Shown here piece after piece: positions 52,601 through 59,148 of a DNA stretch of 64,000 nt. Source of the DNA: Opisthorchis felineus (Eukaryota > Platyhelminthes > Trematoda > Opisthorchiida > Opisthorchiidae); NCBI GenBank assembly GCA_004794785.1, contig SJOL01007527.1, positions 479,369-543,368 on the forward strand. The letters run 5' to 3'. The notes under the pieces are model-generated. The model ran no database searches and had not been told where the DNA came from. It saw only the letters and a list, made by a program, of their open reading frames with translations. A program made the position numbers and the translations under genes. Each line of letters begins with the position of its first letter. The first letter of the stretch is position 1.

Positions 52601-55600
52601 AACCTACTTTTCGGATGTTGTAAAAGTCACGGTGAGAAACTCGTTTTTGCTCCAACGACTCCCTTGCCTCGTTCAGTAATGAGTGCAAGGCGAACTTTGA
52701 ACCGAGGTAAGTCAACCGGCGATAGCAAAACGATTTAAGTGGACCGTCAGCAACGAAAGCACGAATCATGTCATAATCGGTTAGATAGGAACTGAGACTC
52801 GGTACCACGAATTCCCAGTTGTTTCCAGTAGATCCAATACGGCCTCCACTCGGAGGTAGGACGTGCATGATGCCTTTTCGGAATTCCAGACTGACATCCA
52901 CTGGTTCAGGCCAGTAAGTGACTGTGAAAGGATCACCGGTTGTCTCTGGTGGGTTGATCGGGTGATCTGTAAACATGGAAGTACAAACGGCCGGTCCAGT
53001 AATTGAGTGCCTCTATTTAAAAACTTCCCCAGGGTCGGATTAGATGAGGGGAAAACTATCACCAGTAGGTGAACTAAGTGAGGCACAAAAATACCACGTG
53101 AAAATTCCGCATGCTTTATGAAACTATAAGATGAGCCGAGATACGGGCCGTTCCGAATGGGAATGCACACCTATAACCCAGGGAAAAGATGAGTACGGAG
53201 TGATTAATATAAGAAAAACCACCTCAAACATTAGATCCCGTCAAGGTGTGACACAGCATCATGGTACAGAAAACTGCACAAGTAGACAGAATTCACCGAA
53301 AGGTTCGTCGAACATGCCCACGGTATGCCCACAAAGGGCATTCCAGTCCAGACCAGCTTAGCCATCGGTGGACAGCAAACGGTTGCCGAAAACCCAAGAA
53401 AGCTCAAGAAAAACGAGGGGAACGATGACACAATGTGATAGTGGAAAAAAGACCAACCGCAAAGCGAACTGCACCGTTTGCCGGACACAAAACAGTCTGC
53501 CAACCCATCTCGCGACAATATTAGCCCATTTTTCAGGTACAAAAAATGAAACTGTTTATTTTATTACTAACCCTACTTCATAAACTTGCCCAATTGTGGA
53601 AACGGTAAGGACGAACCCCTGGCAAGTTATCAGGTATTACTCCCGATTACCAATATATCTCATCGACCGCGGGTTGGATGCTCATCATTCACTTAGGAGA
53701 TACATTTACCGTTATTCATTTCGGAAGTCATAAAGTTGCGGTATCCGAAACATGTTTTTTGTGCAGTGCAAAAAGAAAACACTAAATATGAGAAGCTCAG
53801 TCTGCCCCTGAGAGAAAATGAAATCTACTGCTCATTCGGGTATGAAAACATCGGGTCACAAAAGGATGCAAGAGGGTCCATGCTGGAAAATAATCAGAAG
53901 GTTTGAAGAAGCATTCACTAACTTCTCACATGCGAAAAGACCGCACTGAAAAGCTCGTGTAGAATACCTTTTGTAACATTTCCGTCGAAGGCTCCAGTGA
54001 CGGATCCTTCAGCCGGGGTTAACGAAATTCTACAAGCAAAGGCTGAAGATAAAAGGATAATAGAGGGTGAAAACAGAATGTACAAACCACCGAAGGATGC
54101 ACAACAGTACGTGCAACAGGTCTATCACGAAGCTGGATCGATCCCCACAAATAATGCGGGAAGAACACACAGGAAGGAGCCACATAAGTCCTCTCCCCAA
54201 AGTAAGCAAATACGACCGTGATTCGATACTGATGGTCGGAGCGTATGAAACACTGGCGGGATAAAAGAAGCGTGAGGAAAAACCCCCAAATGGCTCTAGC
54301 AATGTATTGTGGGAAGAATCACTTCCGGTGAGTTGATAGCTCCAAAACATGTTTGTAGCAATAAATAAGAAACTTGTAAGTAGAACGAATAGGAATTGGC
54401 AAAAGCTGAACAGATAATGACATTCAGCGATTCACTTTAACCTTCTCGTATAGCCCCCTTCTATGTGAGTTCTCTGATGGTAGAACGTGAGACAGTGTGG
54501 TTTTCCCGCCTTTTGCATGAATTTTTAAACCTTGCAAAACGGTGCACTTTTGTCATTGAGAAAGAGGTGAAAGGGGTAGAGCACTGCAACTACGAAACGT
54601 GGTGCACCTTGGAGAGCTATACCACTGCCTACACGCATGGATTTCTCAAAACCTAATGAATGGTGCACTTTAACCAGCGGACTCTGACGATGACGGTCTG
54701 TTCTATGATTGCTAGTTCTCACTTATGGAAAGATAAAAACATAATTTCACCAATCACACCTGAACACACAATATCGCATTGCGTCTGGACTAGGAAGACA
54801 CCTAAGGGGGTAGTAAAATCTCTCCTCGGCGGAAATACTTCCTTTTGGGAGGACCGATTAATGCTGCCTTGTATTCCGGTGAACCACTAACTCCGCCTTT
54901 CCTGGCATGTGCTCGGTCAGGTGCGACCTTCAGTCACAAGTCACTGCAAAGTAACAGCATGCTGAAGCATAGGAAGATCACTGACAGGGTGGCACACATT
55001 TGCACGATCAAATAGCTAAGCCCAAGCGAGCCGAGACACTTTCAACTGACTCCTAATTTATACCCTAAGTCTTATCCTAAGTCTTATCATGAGGTCTAAT
55101 TACAGTACTGTACGGAGATCAGGACAATCGGTCTCCCACATCACGACAGCTAATGAGCGATAACTGTTTTGTCTCAGATAGTCAAATGGGAAAATGATTG
55201 TAGCAAATTAGTGATGTAAGCTGGGAATTATGCCTGGATGACGTAGATTTTGTGTGCTTTGTTGTGCTTCAACAACCCTAGTTCACGTGTCCCTTCGCGA
55301 TTTACCGGTGTAATATAACGCAATGCGGCGTTTCCTTCTGTTTGGGACCAGGGTAAATGACTCAGCTTGAAAACTGCAAGGGGTTTTTTGCTCACTTATG
55401 AGTGAGAACGTCTACCAGGAAGATTGCGGTGGAAGCTGTTCCCAGCTGCAAAAATTCTCCCAATAGGGTTTCTTTTATGAAGGGATACCGTGTTACAAAA
55501 GACCATTCAGTATCTCCAGTCAAAAGAACACAATACTTCGGGTCAACACCTCGTTCGATATAATGCGGCAGAGTGAAAATACTAGAATCCTTAGCAGTTA

Positions 55601-57972
55601 CACTGTGAATCGCTCCTGAGCAATTCCTCCCTAAATAACTTTAACCATACTATAGATTATTGATTAAAGATGTCTTCACTGAAAAACCTTACCTCACACA
55701 AATAGGCTTACCAATGACTACCTTCCGATATGAGCACTTGTCTCCTAAATTGACACTACATTGCTGCGTAAGATCCCCTCTATTCCTTTATTTGCCTTAA
55801 ATGAAAACTTTCCAGACACCGTTTAAAGTGGAACTTCCAAACGTGTTCCGTGTCCCTTATCCGTAGCACGTATTTTCTATCTAAATCCCTCCTCCTGCTT
55901 CAGTACAACTGATTTTTCATAGATCTGTATTTCGTGAGTCTCCACATCACCGTGTGACATCCTGAATTGAAATAAGATTCAAAGTAATTTCCTCGTGTAG
56001 TTGCTCCTCTCTCGGAAAACGACCTCTCAGAAAATATCGTTTTCGAGTTGGCCCTTTGATGTGGTACCTCCAAAGAGGTTCTACTATAACTCCGACTAAT
56101 ACCGAGGCATTCTAAATCAGGAAAGGTGTAGAAGTTTGTACCAGGTAGGAGTTGGCCAGCATCGATCACTCAGAGGTAATGTGAACAAGAAAGTCACTTT
56201 CAAACGCACTGAATATGAACAATACATATCCCGCAAAACCCCACAACAGAAACCAAAAAGTTGCCCAGTGGGTTTCAGGCGACTGTGACGCTTCCTGGCT
56301 AGGAAGTCCTGACTGGCGGGTCAATCGACCGTCACAACCAGGACCGTTACTGGGTCGTCGTTCGATGAGTCGGGTACACCAATCACATCGCTCAAGCGTG
56401 AACACGCTCGCCTTTCAGACGTGAAAATTCAGATGCGTCCAGCGTGCGCTGGTGGAGTAGTGGTAACACGCTCGCCTCGCACGTCAGAAGTCCGAAGTTC
56501 AGATCCCGGCACGGACATTGGATATGCACTGCTGATGATGAGCGAAACTCGAGTCCAGTGCTTCCCCTTGGTATGGACACACCAGAATAGTTACACCAGA
56601 GCAGGAGGACGACCGTCCAAACGAGGGTGGTGTGAATATGAGCAATTTCATTAGACCTGAGCAGTTGTGACAAACAGCGGAACTTTGTATACGACTAGAA
56701 AACGACACTTTGACAGAGGTTGCACATTCGGAGTTGGTCGAAAAACGTCTTTGTAGGCGAATCACTGTGAACGTACCTAGTGACGACAACCGAAGAAGTT
56801 TGCGATGTGCATGGATTTTTTTACCTACTATGGGCTCTGTCAGATTTGGCAAAGAACATTGCACTCACCGAGGCAAATCACTGGGTACAAAAACATGCTG
56901 AACGAGAAAGATGGGTAATTCAAAGTAAACCGTCTTTTCACTTCAACACTGTGATCGTCATGTAATCAGCACGAAAGAAACAGTGGAAAGTGGAAAGCCT
57001 AGACAGTCAAACTTTTCAAAACAAATACCGCTGTAGCTGTGATCTGAGTTGGCGTTGTTACATGAAAATGCCGAGACATCTGGGAAAAATAGTCCGGCTA
57101 AGGAATTCAAAGCTTAAAACAAATTCGGTCTCATACCAGTAGCATCATTTTGGTGCCCAGCTGCCACACCAACCGAAGGAAGCACGAGGGCTGGGATACT
57201 GCCAGATTGTAGAAGCCTAGGCAGGAGAAGTCGAGATTCAGAGGTCGGGTTCGAACCACGGATTTTCCGGTCAGTGAATTCGCGAAAACTCTGGAACTAC
57301 ACCTGCCTGATGAGCCGTAAGAAGGGCAAAACAAGTCTGGGCTGTCAAGGAGTTTTCAGCAACCCTATGAGTAGTTTCTTTCATGAAAATATACTGTGAT
57401 AACTCGACCATCGTACCAACTGAAGCATGAGGCGGCCTTTGTGTAGCACATCCAATTGAAGAATACCACAAATGAGAGATGCACTTGAATCTCCCATTAA
57501 AACCAAACTAGTTTGCAAATGAGTGTATTTGTTAAAATACTTGTTCAGACTGATCGATAGCTTTTATTTCACCGTCCAATCAAACGCCTCATCGCAAAGC
57601 CACTGCAATGCTTTCTAAGATTCTGGAAGCTTGATAGCCAAACGGTGAACCAACAATACGCGCAACAGACAACTCAGTTTTCATCAGGTCCACTGTTTAA
57701 CCTCCATTCGGGTAAGCAACAAACGTAACCACAAATTTGAACCGATAGACTACCGGGAAAACAACACGGAACATACCAGAGGCCGGGCTGCGCACCGATC
57801 GGAAGAGCTTTTCTTGTGACTCCAACAATTTTAAAGAACCAGAATTCAAAGCACCCAAGTAACGCCCGGTTGTCCGATGGAAGTACTGCGACGAGATTGT
57901 CATGTACTTTTGACGCAACTGTAGTGCTTTGATAAGGGCTTCCGCGGCCACGTGTAGTTCATCCACAGGAAC
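29710..57972 (-). CDS. AMP deaminase, ten exons, N-terminus missing
   Basis: Hydrolytic deamination of AMP to IMP plus ammonia in the cytosol (purine nucleotide cycle). The ten exons are 57972-57777, 52966-52608, 50403-50266, 49551-49489, 48583-48452, 45185-44982, 42011-41761, 40512-40356, 33835-33587 and 29964-29710. Phases match at all nine joins and give 667 residues ending in TGA at 29712-29710. The metal and catalytic residues expected from the adenosine/AMP deaminase fold are present: H189 and H191 in [14 protein letters not shown]460 and E463 in RPHCGEAG, H482 in INHG, and D537 and D538 in SLSTDDP. The whole catalytic domain is closest to the vertebrate AMPD2-type sequences as I remember them. 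Members usually have 100-200 more N-terminal residues, and those exons are not identified. The first visible exon starts at VPVDEL, which is homologous to the mid-N-terminal region. The gene covers at least 28 kb, with introns up to 6.5 kb carrying LINE and SINE relics. Confidence 0.96.
30861..31560 (-). pseudogene. LINE reverse-transcriptase relic in AMP deaminase intron
   Basis: The minus-strand frames read [20 protein letters not shown] (the 'LFKKGDRSxCxNYRGISLTPV' block), [19 protein letters not shown], then [10 protein letters not shown] (degraded 'GCPLSPFLFN'), [20 protein letters not shown] (the catalytic 'YADDIVLL' block with Tyr replaced by Cys), and [20 protein letters not shown]. 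The order is correct for one element, but the blocks lie in two frames, so it is inactive. It shares the 'YLGSCISSDG' and 'TVTDEV' blocks with the plus-strand copy at 26.2 kb. Inserted in the sense orientation within the host intron. Confidence 0.85.
32755..32945 (-). repeat. tRNA-derived SINE, family A
   Basis: Best-preserved intronic copy. The minus-strand head GGCTCAGTGGTTAGAGCGCGA is the A-box region and GGTTCGAACCT is the B-box. The tail reaches the TGCTACAGCTG-type end. Its minus-strand shadow frame ([18 protein letters not shown]) is the artefact peptide I remember from many liver-fluke gene predictions. Confidence 0.85.
33587..33835 (-). CDS. AMP deaminase exon with SLSTDDP motif
   Basis: 249 bp, phases 0 to 0. 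The acceptor is CTCCCCTCCAG|ATTGGAATC and the donor CACACG|GTAAGTT. It encodes [31 protein letters not shown] and [17 protein letters not shown]. The DD pair supplies the zinc-ligand and substrate-binding aspartates of the deaminase fold. It is the most conserved exon of the gene. Confidence 0.98.
34345..34515 (+). repeat. Partial copy of the 307-bp hammerhead repeat
   Basis: It aligns with the copy at 57345-57535: TTTTCAAGAACCCTATGA, ATGAAAATATACTG, GAAGCGGTGTTTGTGCAG, and GTGCAAATGAATGTAC at the end. The ribozyme core portion is absent. Confidence 0.6.
38985..39200 (+). repeat. Permuted copy of the 307-bp hammerhead repeat, with a decayed core
   Basis: It begins with the end of a unit (GGTGGCCTTTGTGCGGTACA, then CAAACGAGAGACTCAG) and passes through the unit junction (GAATTTCGCACAATTT). 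It continues into the beginning of the next unit (GAAACTCGGGGAC, a damaged core at 39142-39180, then GTCGTGGGCTG and TTCAGCAACCTTA). The copy therefore spans a head-to-tail junction, as at 19.2 kb. In the core, CTGATGA has become CCGATGG and GAAA has become AAAA. Confidence 0.6.
39836..39902 (+). repeat. Partial copy of the 307-bp hammerhead repeat
   Basis: GAGATTCAGCTCGGTTCCAG, GTGAGTCTCCCTTCAAAACT and GGTATGCGAATGAGTATATT correspond to the reverse complement of 19197-19264. Confidence 0.7.
40356..40512 (-). CDS. AMP deaminase exon with RPHCGEAG motif
   Basis: 157 bp, entering with one base that completes a Ser codon (AG|C) and leaving in phase 0. The acceptor is TCCCTCATAG and the donor CACAG|GTGAGTTT. 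It encodes [37 protein letters not shown] and LAQ. The His and Glu of HCGEAG and the His of NHG are the expected metal-binding and catalytic residues. Confidence 0.98.
40357..41760 (-). other. AMP deaminase intron (true span 40513-41760)
   Basis: A 1.25-kb intron. It contains one SINE family A copy near 41.05 kb; nothing else is seen. Confidence 0.85.
40985..41120 (-). repeat. tRNA-derived SINE, family A, shortened copy
   Basis: The plus strand shows GGCTGTAGCACCCTTTCAG, AGCTGCCATGCCACCCGGAG and CGCCTTAACCACTAGGCTA. The central part, including most of the B-box, is deleted. Confidence 0.75.
41761..42011 (-). CDS. AMP deaminase exon
   Basis: 251 bp, phase 0 in and phase 2 out. The acceptor is CGTACTTGCAG|GATATTC and the donor TTCAGAAG|GTGAGGAG. 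It encodes [33 protein letters not shown] and [15 protein letters not shown]. The [10 protein letters not shown] block is diagnostic of AMP deaminase. Confidence 0.98.
42012..44981 (-). other. AMP deaminase intron
   Basis: A 3.0-kb intron. No repeat family that I track and no domain in the short open frames (for example 42927-43154 and 44403-44636). Confidence 0.85.
44982..45185 (-). CDS. AMP deaminase exon
   Basis: 204 bp, phase 0 at both ends. The acceptor is TGCTATTTCAG|GAAGTG and the donor TTTTCAG|GTACATT. It encodes [20 protein letters not shown], then [15 protein letters not shown] and [19 protein letters not shown]. All are core blocks of the family. Confidence 0.98.
46205..46370. repeat. 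Rearranged copy of the 307-bp hammerhead repeat (two halves in opposite orientation)
   Basis: The left half (AATACACTCATTTGCATACC, then CCCAGCTGAATCTC) reads as in the plus-strand text at 19197-19260. The right half (GGGCTGTCGAAGAATTTTCA, then GCAACCTTATGAA) reads as the reverse complement of 19370-19400. The two halves are in inverted orientation relative to the 19.2-kb copy. The core region between them is lost. Confidence 0.6.
46646..46676. repeat. (TA)n microsatellite
   Basis: Alternating TA of about 30 bases. Confidence 0.95.
48452..48583 (-). CDS. AMP deaminase exon
   Basis: 132 bp, phase 0 at both ends. The acceptor is CTTTCCGCTCAG|GACCGC and the donor TTGAAG|GTTAGTC. It encodes [32 protein letters not shown] and FAHVLK, near-identical to vertebrate AMPD2 in the first block. 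Confidence 0.98.
48584..49488 (-). other. AMP deaminase intron
   Basis: A 0.9-kb intron with donor GTTCATGCG|GTGAGTTT. Nothing else is recognised. Confidence 0.85.
49489..49551 (-). CDS. AMP deaminase 63-bp micro-exon
   Basis: Only 21 codons, phase 0 at both ends: [20 protein letters not shown] followed by A. The acceptor CTCTCCCTCAG|CTGATA is strong, and the donor is GCG|GTGAGTT. It corresponds to the TAYDLSVDTLDVHA block of vertebrate enzymes and is easy to miss in gene prediction. Confidence 0.97.
49552..50265 (-). other. AMP deaminase intron
   Basis: A 0.7-kb intron with donor CAACAG|GTTTGTCC. A G-rich run on the plus strand near 49855-49870 is the only unusual composition. Confidence 0.85.
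50266..50403 (-). CDS. AMP deaminase exon with the THLH zinc motif
   Basis: 138 bp, phase 0 at both ends. The acceptor is CTCGGTTTAG|GTGGACACG and the donor CAACAG|GTTTGTC. It encodes [20 protein letters not shown] and then [23 protein letters not shown]. The HxH pair gives two of the zinc ligands. Confidence 0.98.
50404..52607 (-). other. AMP deaminase intron
   Basis: A 2.2-kb intron with donor CGAAAA|GTAGGTTT. About half of it is a same-strand LINE relic (50.7-51.8 kb). Confidence 0.88.
50700..51800 (-). pseudogene. LINE C-terminal relic in AMP deaminase intron
   Basis: Minus-strand frames give, in order, [20 protein letters not shown], a degraded '[11 protein letters not shown]', [53 protein letters not shown] and [16 protein letters not shown]. 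These are the last third of the same non-LTR element seen at 25.5 and 31 kb. They are in several frames with stops. The end near 50.7 kb, with a TCATCATCA-type run on the plus strand, is the 3' terminus. The 5' part is absent, as expected for a 5'-truncated insertion. Confidence 0.8.
52608..52966 (-). CDS. AMP deaminase exon preceding the catalytic core
   Basis: 359 bp, entering with two bases that complete an Asp codon (G|AT) and leaving in phase 0. The acceptor is CCATGTTTACAG|ATCACC and the donor CGAAAA|GTAGGTT. It encodes a family-variable stretch ([11 protein letters not shown]..) and then the conserved [29 protein letters not shown] and HRDFYNIRK blocks. Confidence 0.98.
56425..56650 (+). 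repeat. tRNA-derived SINE, family B, with hammerhead core
   Basis: The head reads GCGCTGGTGGAGTAGTGGTA, ACACGCTCGCCTCGCACG, then GAAGTTCAGATCCCGGCAC. This is a tRNA-like A-box and B-box at normal spacing. The body carries a hammerhead-type core (56526-56561), then CCCCTTGGTATGGACACACC and CCAGAGCAGGAGGAC. The copy at 11.5 kb shares head, body and tail. A tRNA-headed short repeat with an internal hammerhead is the architecture of the Sm-alpha repeats of schistosomes. Homology to them, rather than likeness, is not established here. Confidence 0.78.
56526..56561 (+). ncRNA. Hammerhead-ribozyme-like core in SINE family B
   Basis: GCACTG (56526-56531) pairs perfectly with CAGTGC (56556-56561) as a 6-bp stem I. 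Between them are CTGATGA (56532-56538), a five-base TGAGC in the stem II position, GAAA (56544-56547), and CTCGAGTC, a short stem III (AC-T/A-GT) ending in the GTC cleavage triplet at 56555. All conserved core bases are present. Stem II is reduced to almost nothing, apparently by a deletion, because the sister copy at 11.6 kb continues CTGATGAGCCC. Activity of this copy is therefore doubtful. Confidence 0.65.
57135..57290 (-). repeat. tRNA-derived SINE, family A
   Basis: The plus strand shows AGCATCATTTTGGTGCCCAG, GGAAGCACGAGGGCTGGGAT, CTGCCAGATTGTAGAAGCCT and GGGTTCGAACCACGG (reverse complement of the B-box). The tRNA-like head at its right end is truncated. It abuts the 307-bp repeat directly at about 57290. 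Confidence 0.8.
57285..57540 (+). repeat. 307-bp hammerhead repeat, near-complete unit
   Basis: It runs from AACTCTGGAACTACACCTGC through a hammerhead-type core (57302-57342), GGGCTGTCAAGGAGTTTTCA, GCAACCCTATGAG, GAAGCATGAGGCGGCCTTTG and ACCACAAATGAGAG to GTTTGCAAATGAGTGTATTT. It is the plus-strand counterpart of the minus-strand unit at 19.2 kb, without a second tandem copy. Confidence 0.75.
57302..57342 (+). ncRNA. Hammerhead-ribozyme-like core (probably inactive, G12 changed)
   Basis: CTGATGA (57307-57313) is intact. GCCG TAAGAA GGGC (57314-57327) is stem II with one mismatch. The next four bases are AAAA instead of GAAA. CAAGTC (57332-57337) is a minimal stem III with a GTC triplet. Stem I pairing is poor because one base after GTC is missing. 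The damage differs from that at 19.4 kb (G8 there, G12 here). Confidence 0.5.
57777..57972 (-). CDS. AMP deaminase first visible exon
   Basis: 196 bp, phase 0 in and phase 1 out (G|AT joins to the next exon). The acceptor CTCTCTGTTTACGCTCAAG|GTT follows a pyrimidine tract, and the donor is CCTCTG|GTATGTTC. It encodes [20 protein letters not shown], then [20 protein letters not shown]. This aligns with the [20 protein letters not shown], then EKYMALSLQSF block of vertebrate AMPD2. Upstream exons must exist but were not found on the minus strand to the right. Confidence 0.93.
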
Positions 57973-57999
57973 CTTGAGCGTAAACAGAGAGATAGATCG

Positions 58000-58875
58000 T
58001 TTGGTGCACAACGTAACACAGCGGATGAAATTTCGTACTTTAACGACCGAAACAGTGTGTGGACATGCTTGACAAAAGGGTTGTATGTGGTGCCGGTCGG
58101 GAACTAGCAGTAGATCGAGCGCAGAAAAGTACCACAACAAATCTAAATCAAAACTTGTGCAAGCACAGCAGTTGAGGTGTTCAGGAATTGATCGCGAACA
58201 CTTAGGTTCATTTTTGGTGCAACTGGCTAGTAACACTAACACGACAGAACTTTATTGGACAGTATAAAATCAGTGTAGGCTCAGAAAGGCTGACAGGAGC
58301 CTAAGGCTCATTGTGAGACGCCACTCTCTTCAGATTAAGTTCAAAGCTGCAACAACACAGAATGAACATTCATTTAGGGCTATTACTAAGACGTAAAGAT
58401 AGCTCTTTACTTTGGCAACAAACGAATACAATCGGATGCAACATAACCATCTAAACCAGCAAAATTACCAAACCACAAAGAATGGGAAGACGGCTTGGTA
58501 CGGCTTGCTCAAAGACCGATTAGAAAACACTGCACTAGATGCAAAACACAGATGGCGGATTGGTCCCTGAGGTTAAACATATCGCAAACAACCATTCATA
58601 TATCTGGTTGACTGACATCCGGAACGGTCAACAATGGTTGATCTACTGGACTCCAGCGAACAGTAAGTAATTAGCAACTGGTTTATCAGAAGTCCAGTGT
58701 GGTTCTACGTGGCAGTCGCTGATGATATATATGTATATATAGTATGTAAGTATAGACATACATGGTGAGAAATATCACCAGTTAAGTGTAACCCATCCGG
58801 TTAGGACAATAATTATTTATAATGGAGACGCCAATAAACTGCAAGACATCCGCACGAATTGGTCGTGGTTCTTGT
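58000..58875. other. Interval upstream of AMP deaminase exon 57777-57972
   Basis: An open frame continues upstream on the minus strand to about 58242 but has no family resemblance beyond the exon, so it is read as intron. Nothing else is recognised. Confidence 0.4.
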
Positions 58876-59148
58876 TTAATGAATAAACCAACCGATACAA
58901 TACAACGAGTGCACGACTTTCGTCAGCAAGATTTCTGATACGGATTTCTTCAAACAAAAATGTCTCCACGGAATGATAGAATTTGAAATTAGTTCAGGCA
59001 CCGATGGTGAACTCTGCGAATGTCTCCTCAAGGTTTGAAAAGTCTCCCACATTTCCGTTTCTTGCGCTTTAATTGCTAGCAGATCCTCACAAAATGCTAC
59101 AATGAGCATGCCTTCAGGTCTGGAGCGAGTAGCTTCACTATATTCGTA
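58876..59148 (-). CDS. Candidate exon, possibly terminal
   Basis: The acceptor CGTGTGCCAG|TAC opens a frame [56 protein letters not shown] and so on, to TAA at 58878-58876. The acidic/amphipathic composition is protein-like. No family is recognised and no donor inside is convincing. Confidence 0.35.
   Translation of the reverse strand, partial: YEYSEATRSRPEGMLIVAFCEDLLAIKAQETEMWETFQTLRRHSQSSPSVPELISNSIIPWRHFCLKKSVSEILLTKVVHSLYCIGWFIH

Larger units (their letters stand above)
52967..57776 (-). other. AMP deaminase intron
   Basis: A 4.8-kb intron with donor CCTCTG|GTATGTTC at 57777/57776. It contains a hammerhead-bearing SINE family B copy (56.4-56.65 kb), a SINE family A copy (57.1-57.3 kb) and a near-complete 307-bp repeat (57.3-57.5 kb). 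The open frames at 53131-53361, 53997-54221 and 55900-56169 show no domain. Confidence 0.88.
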
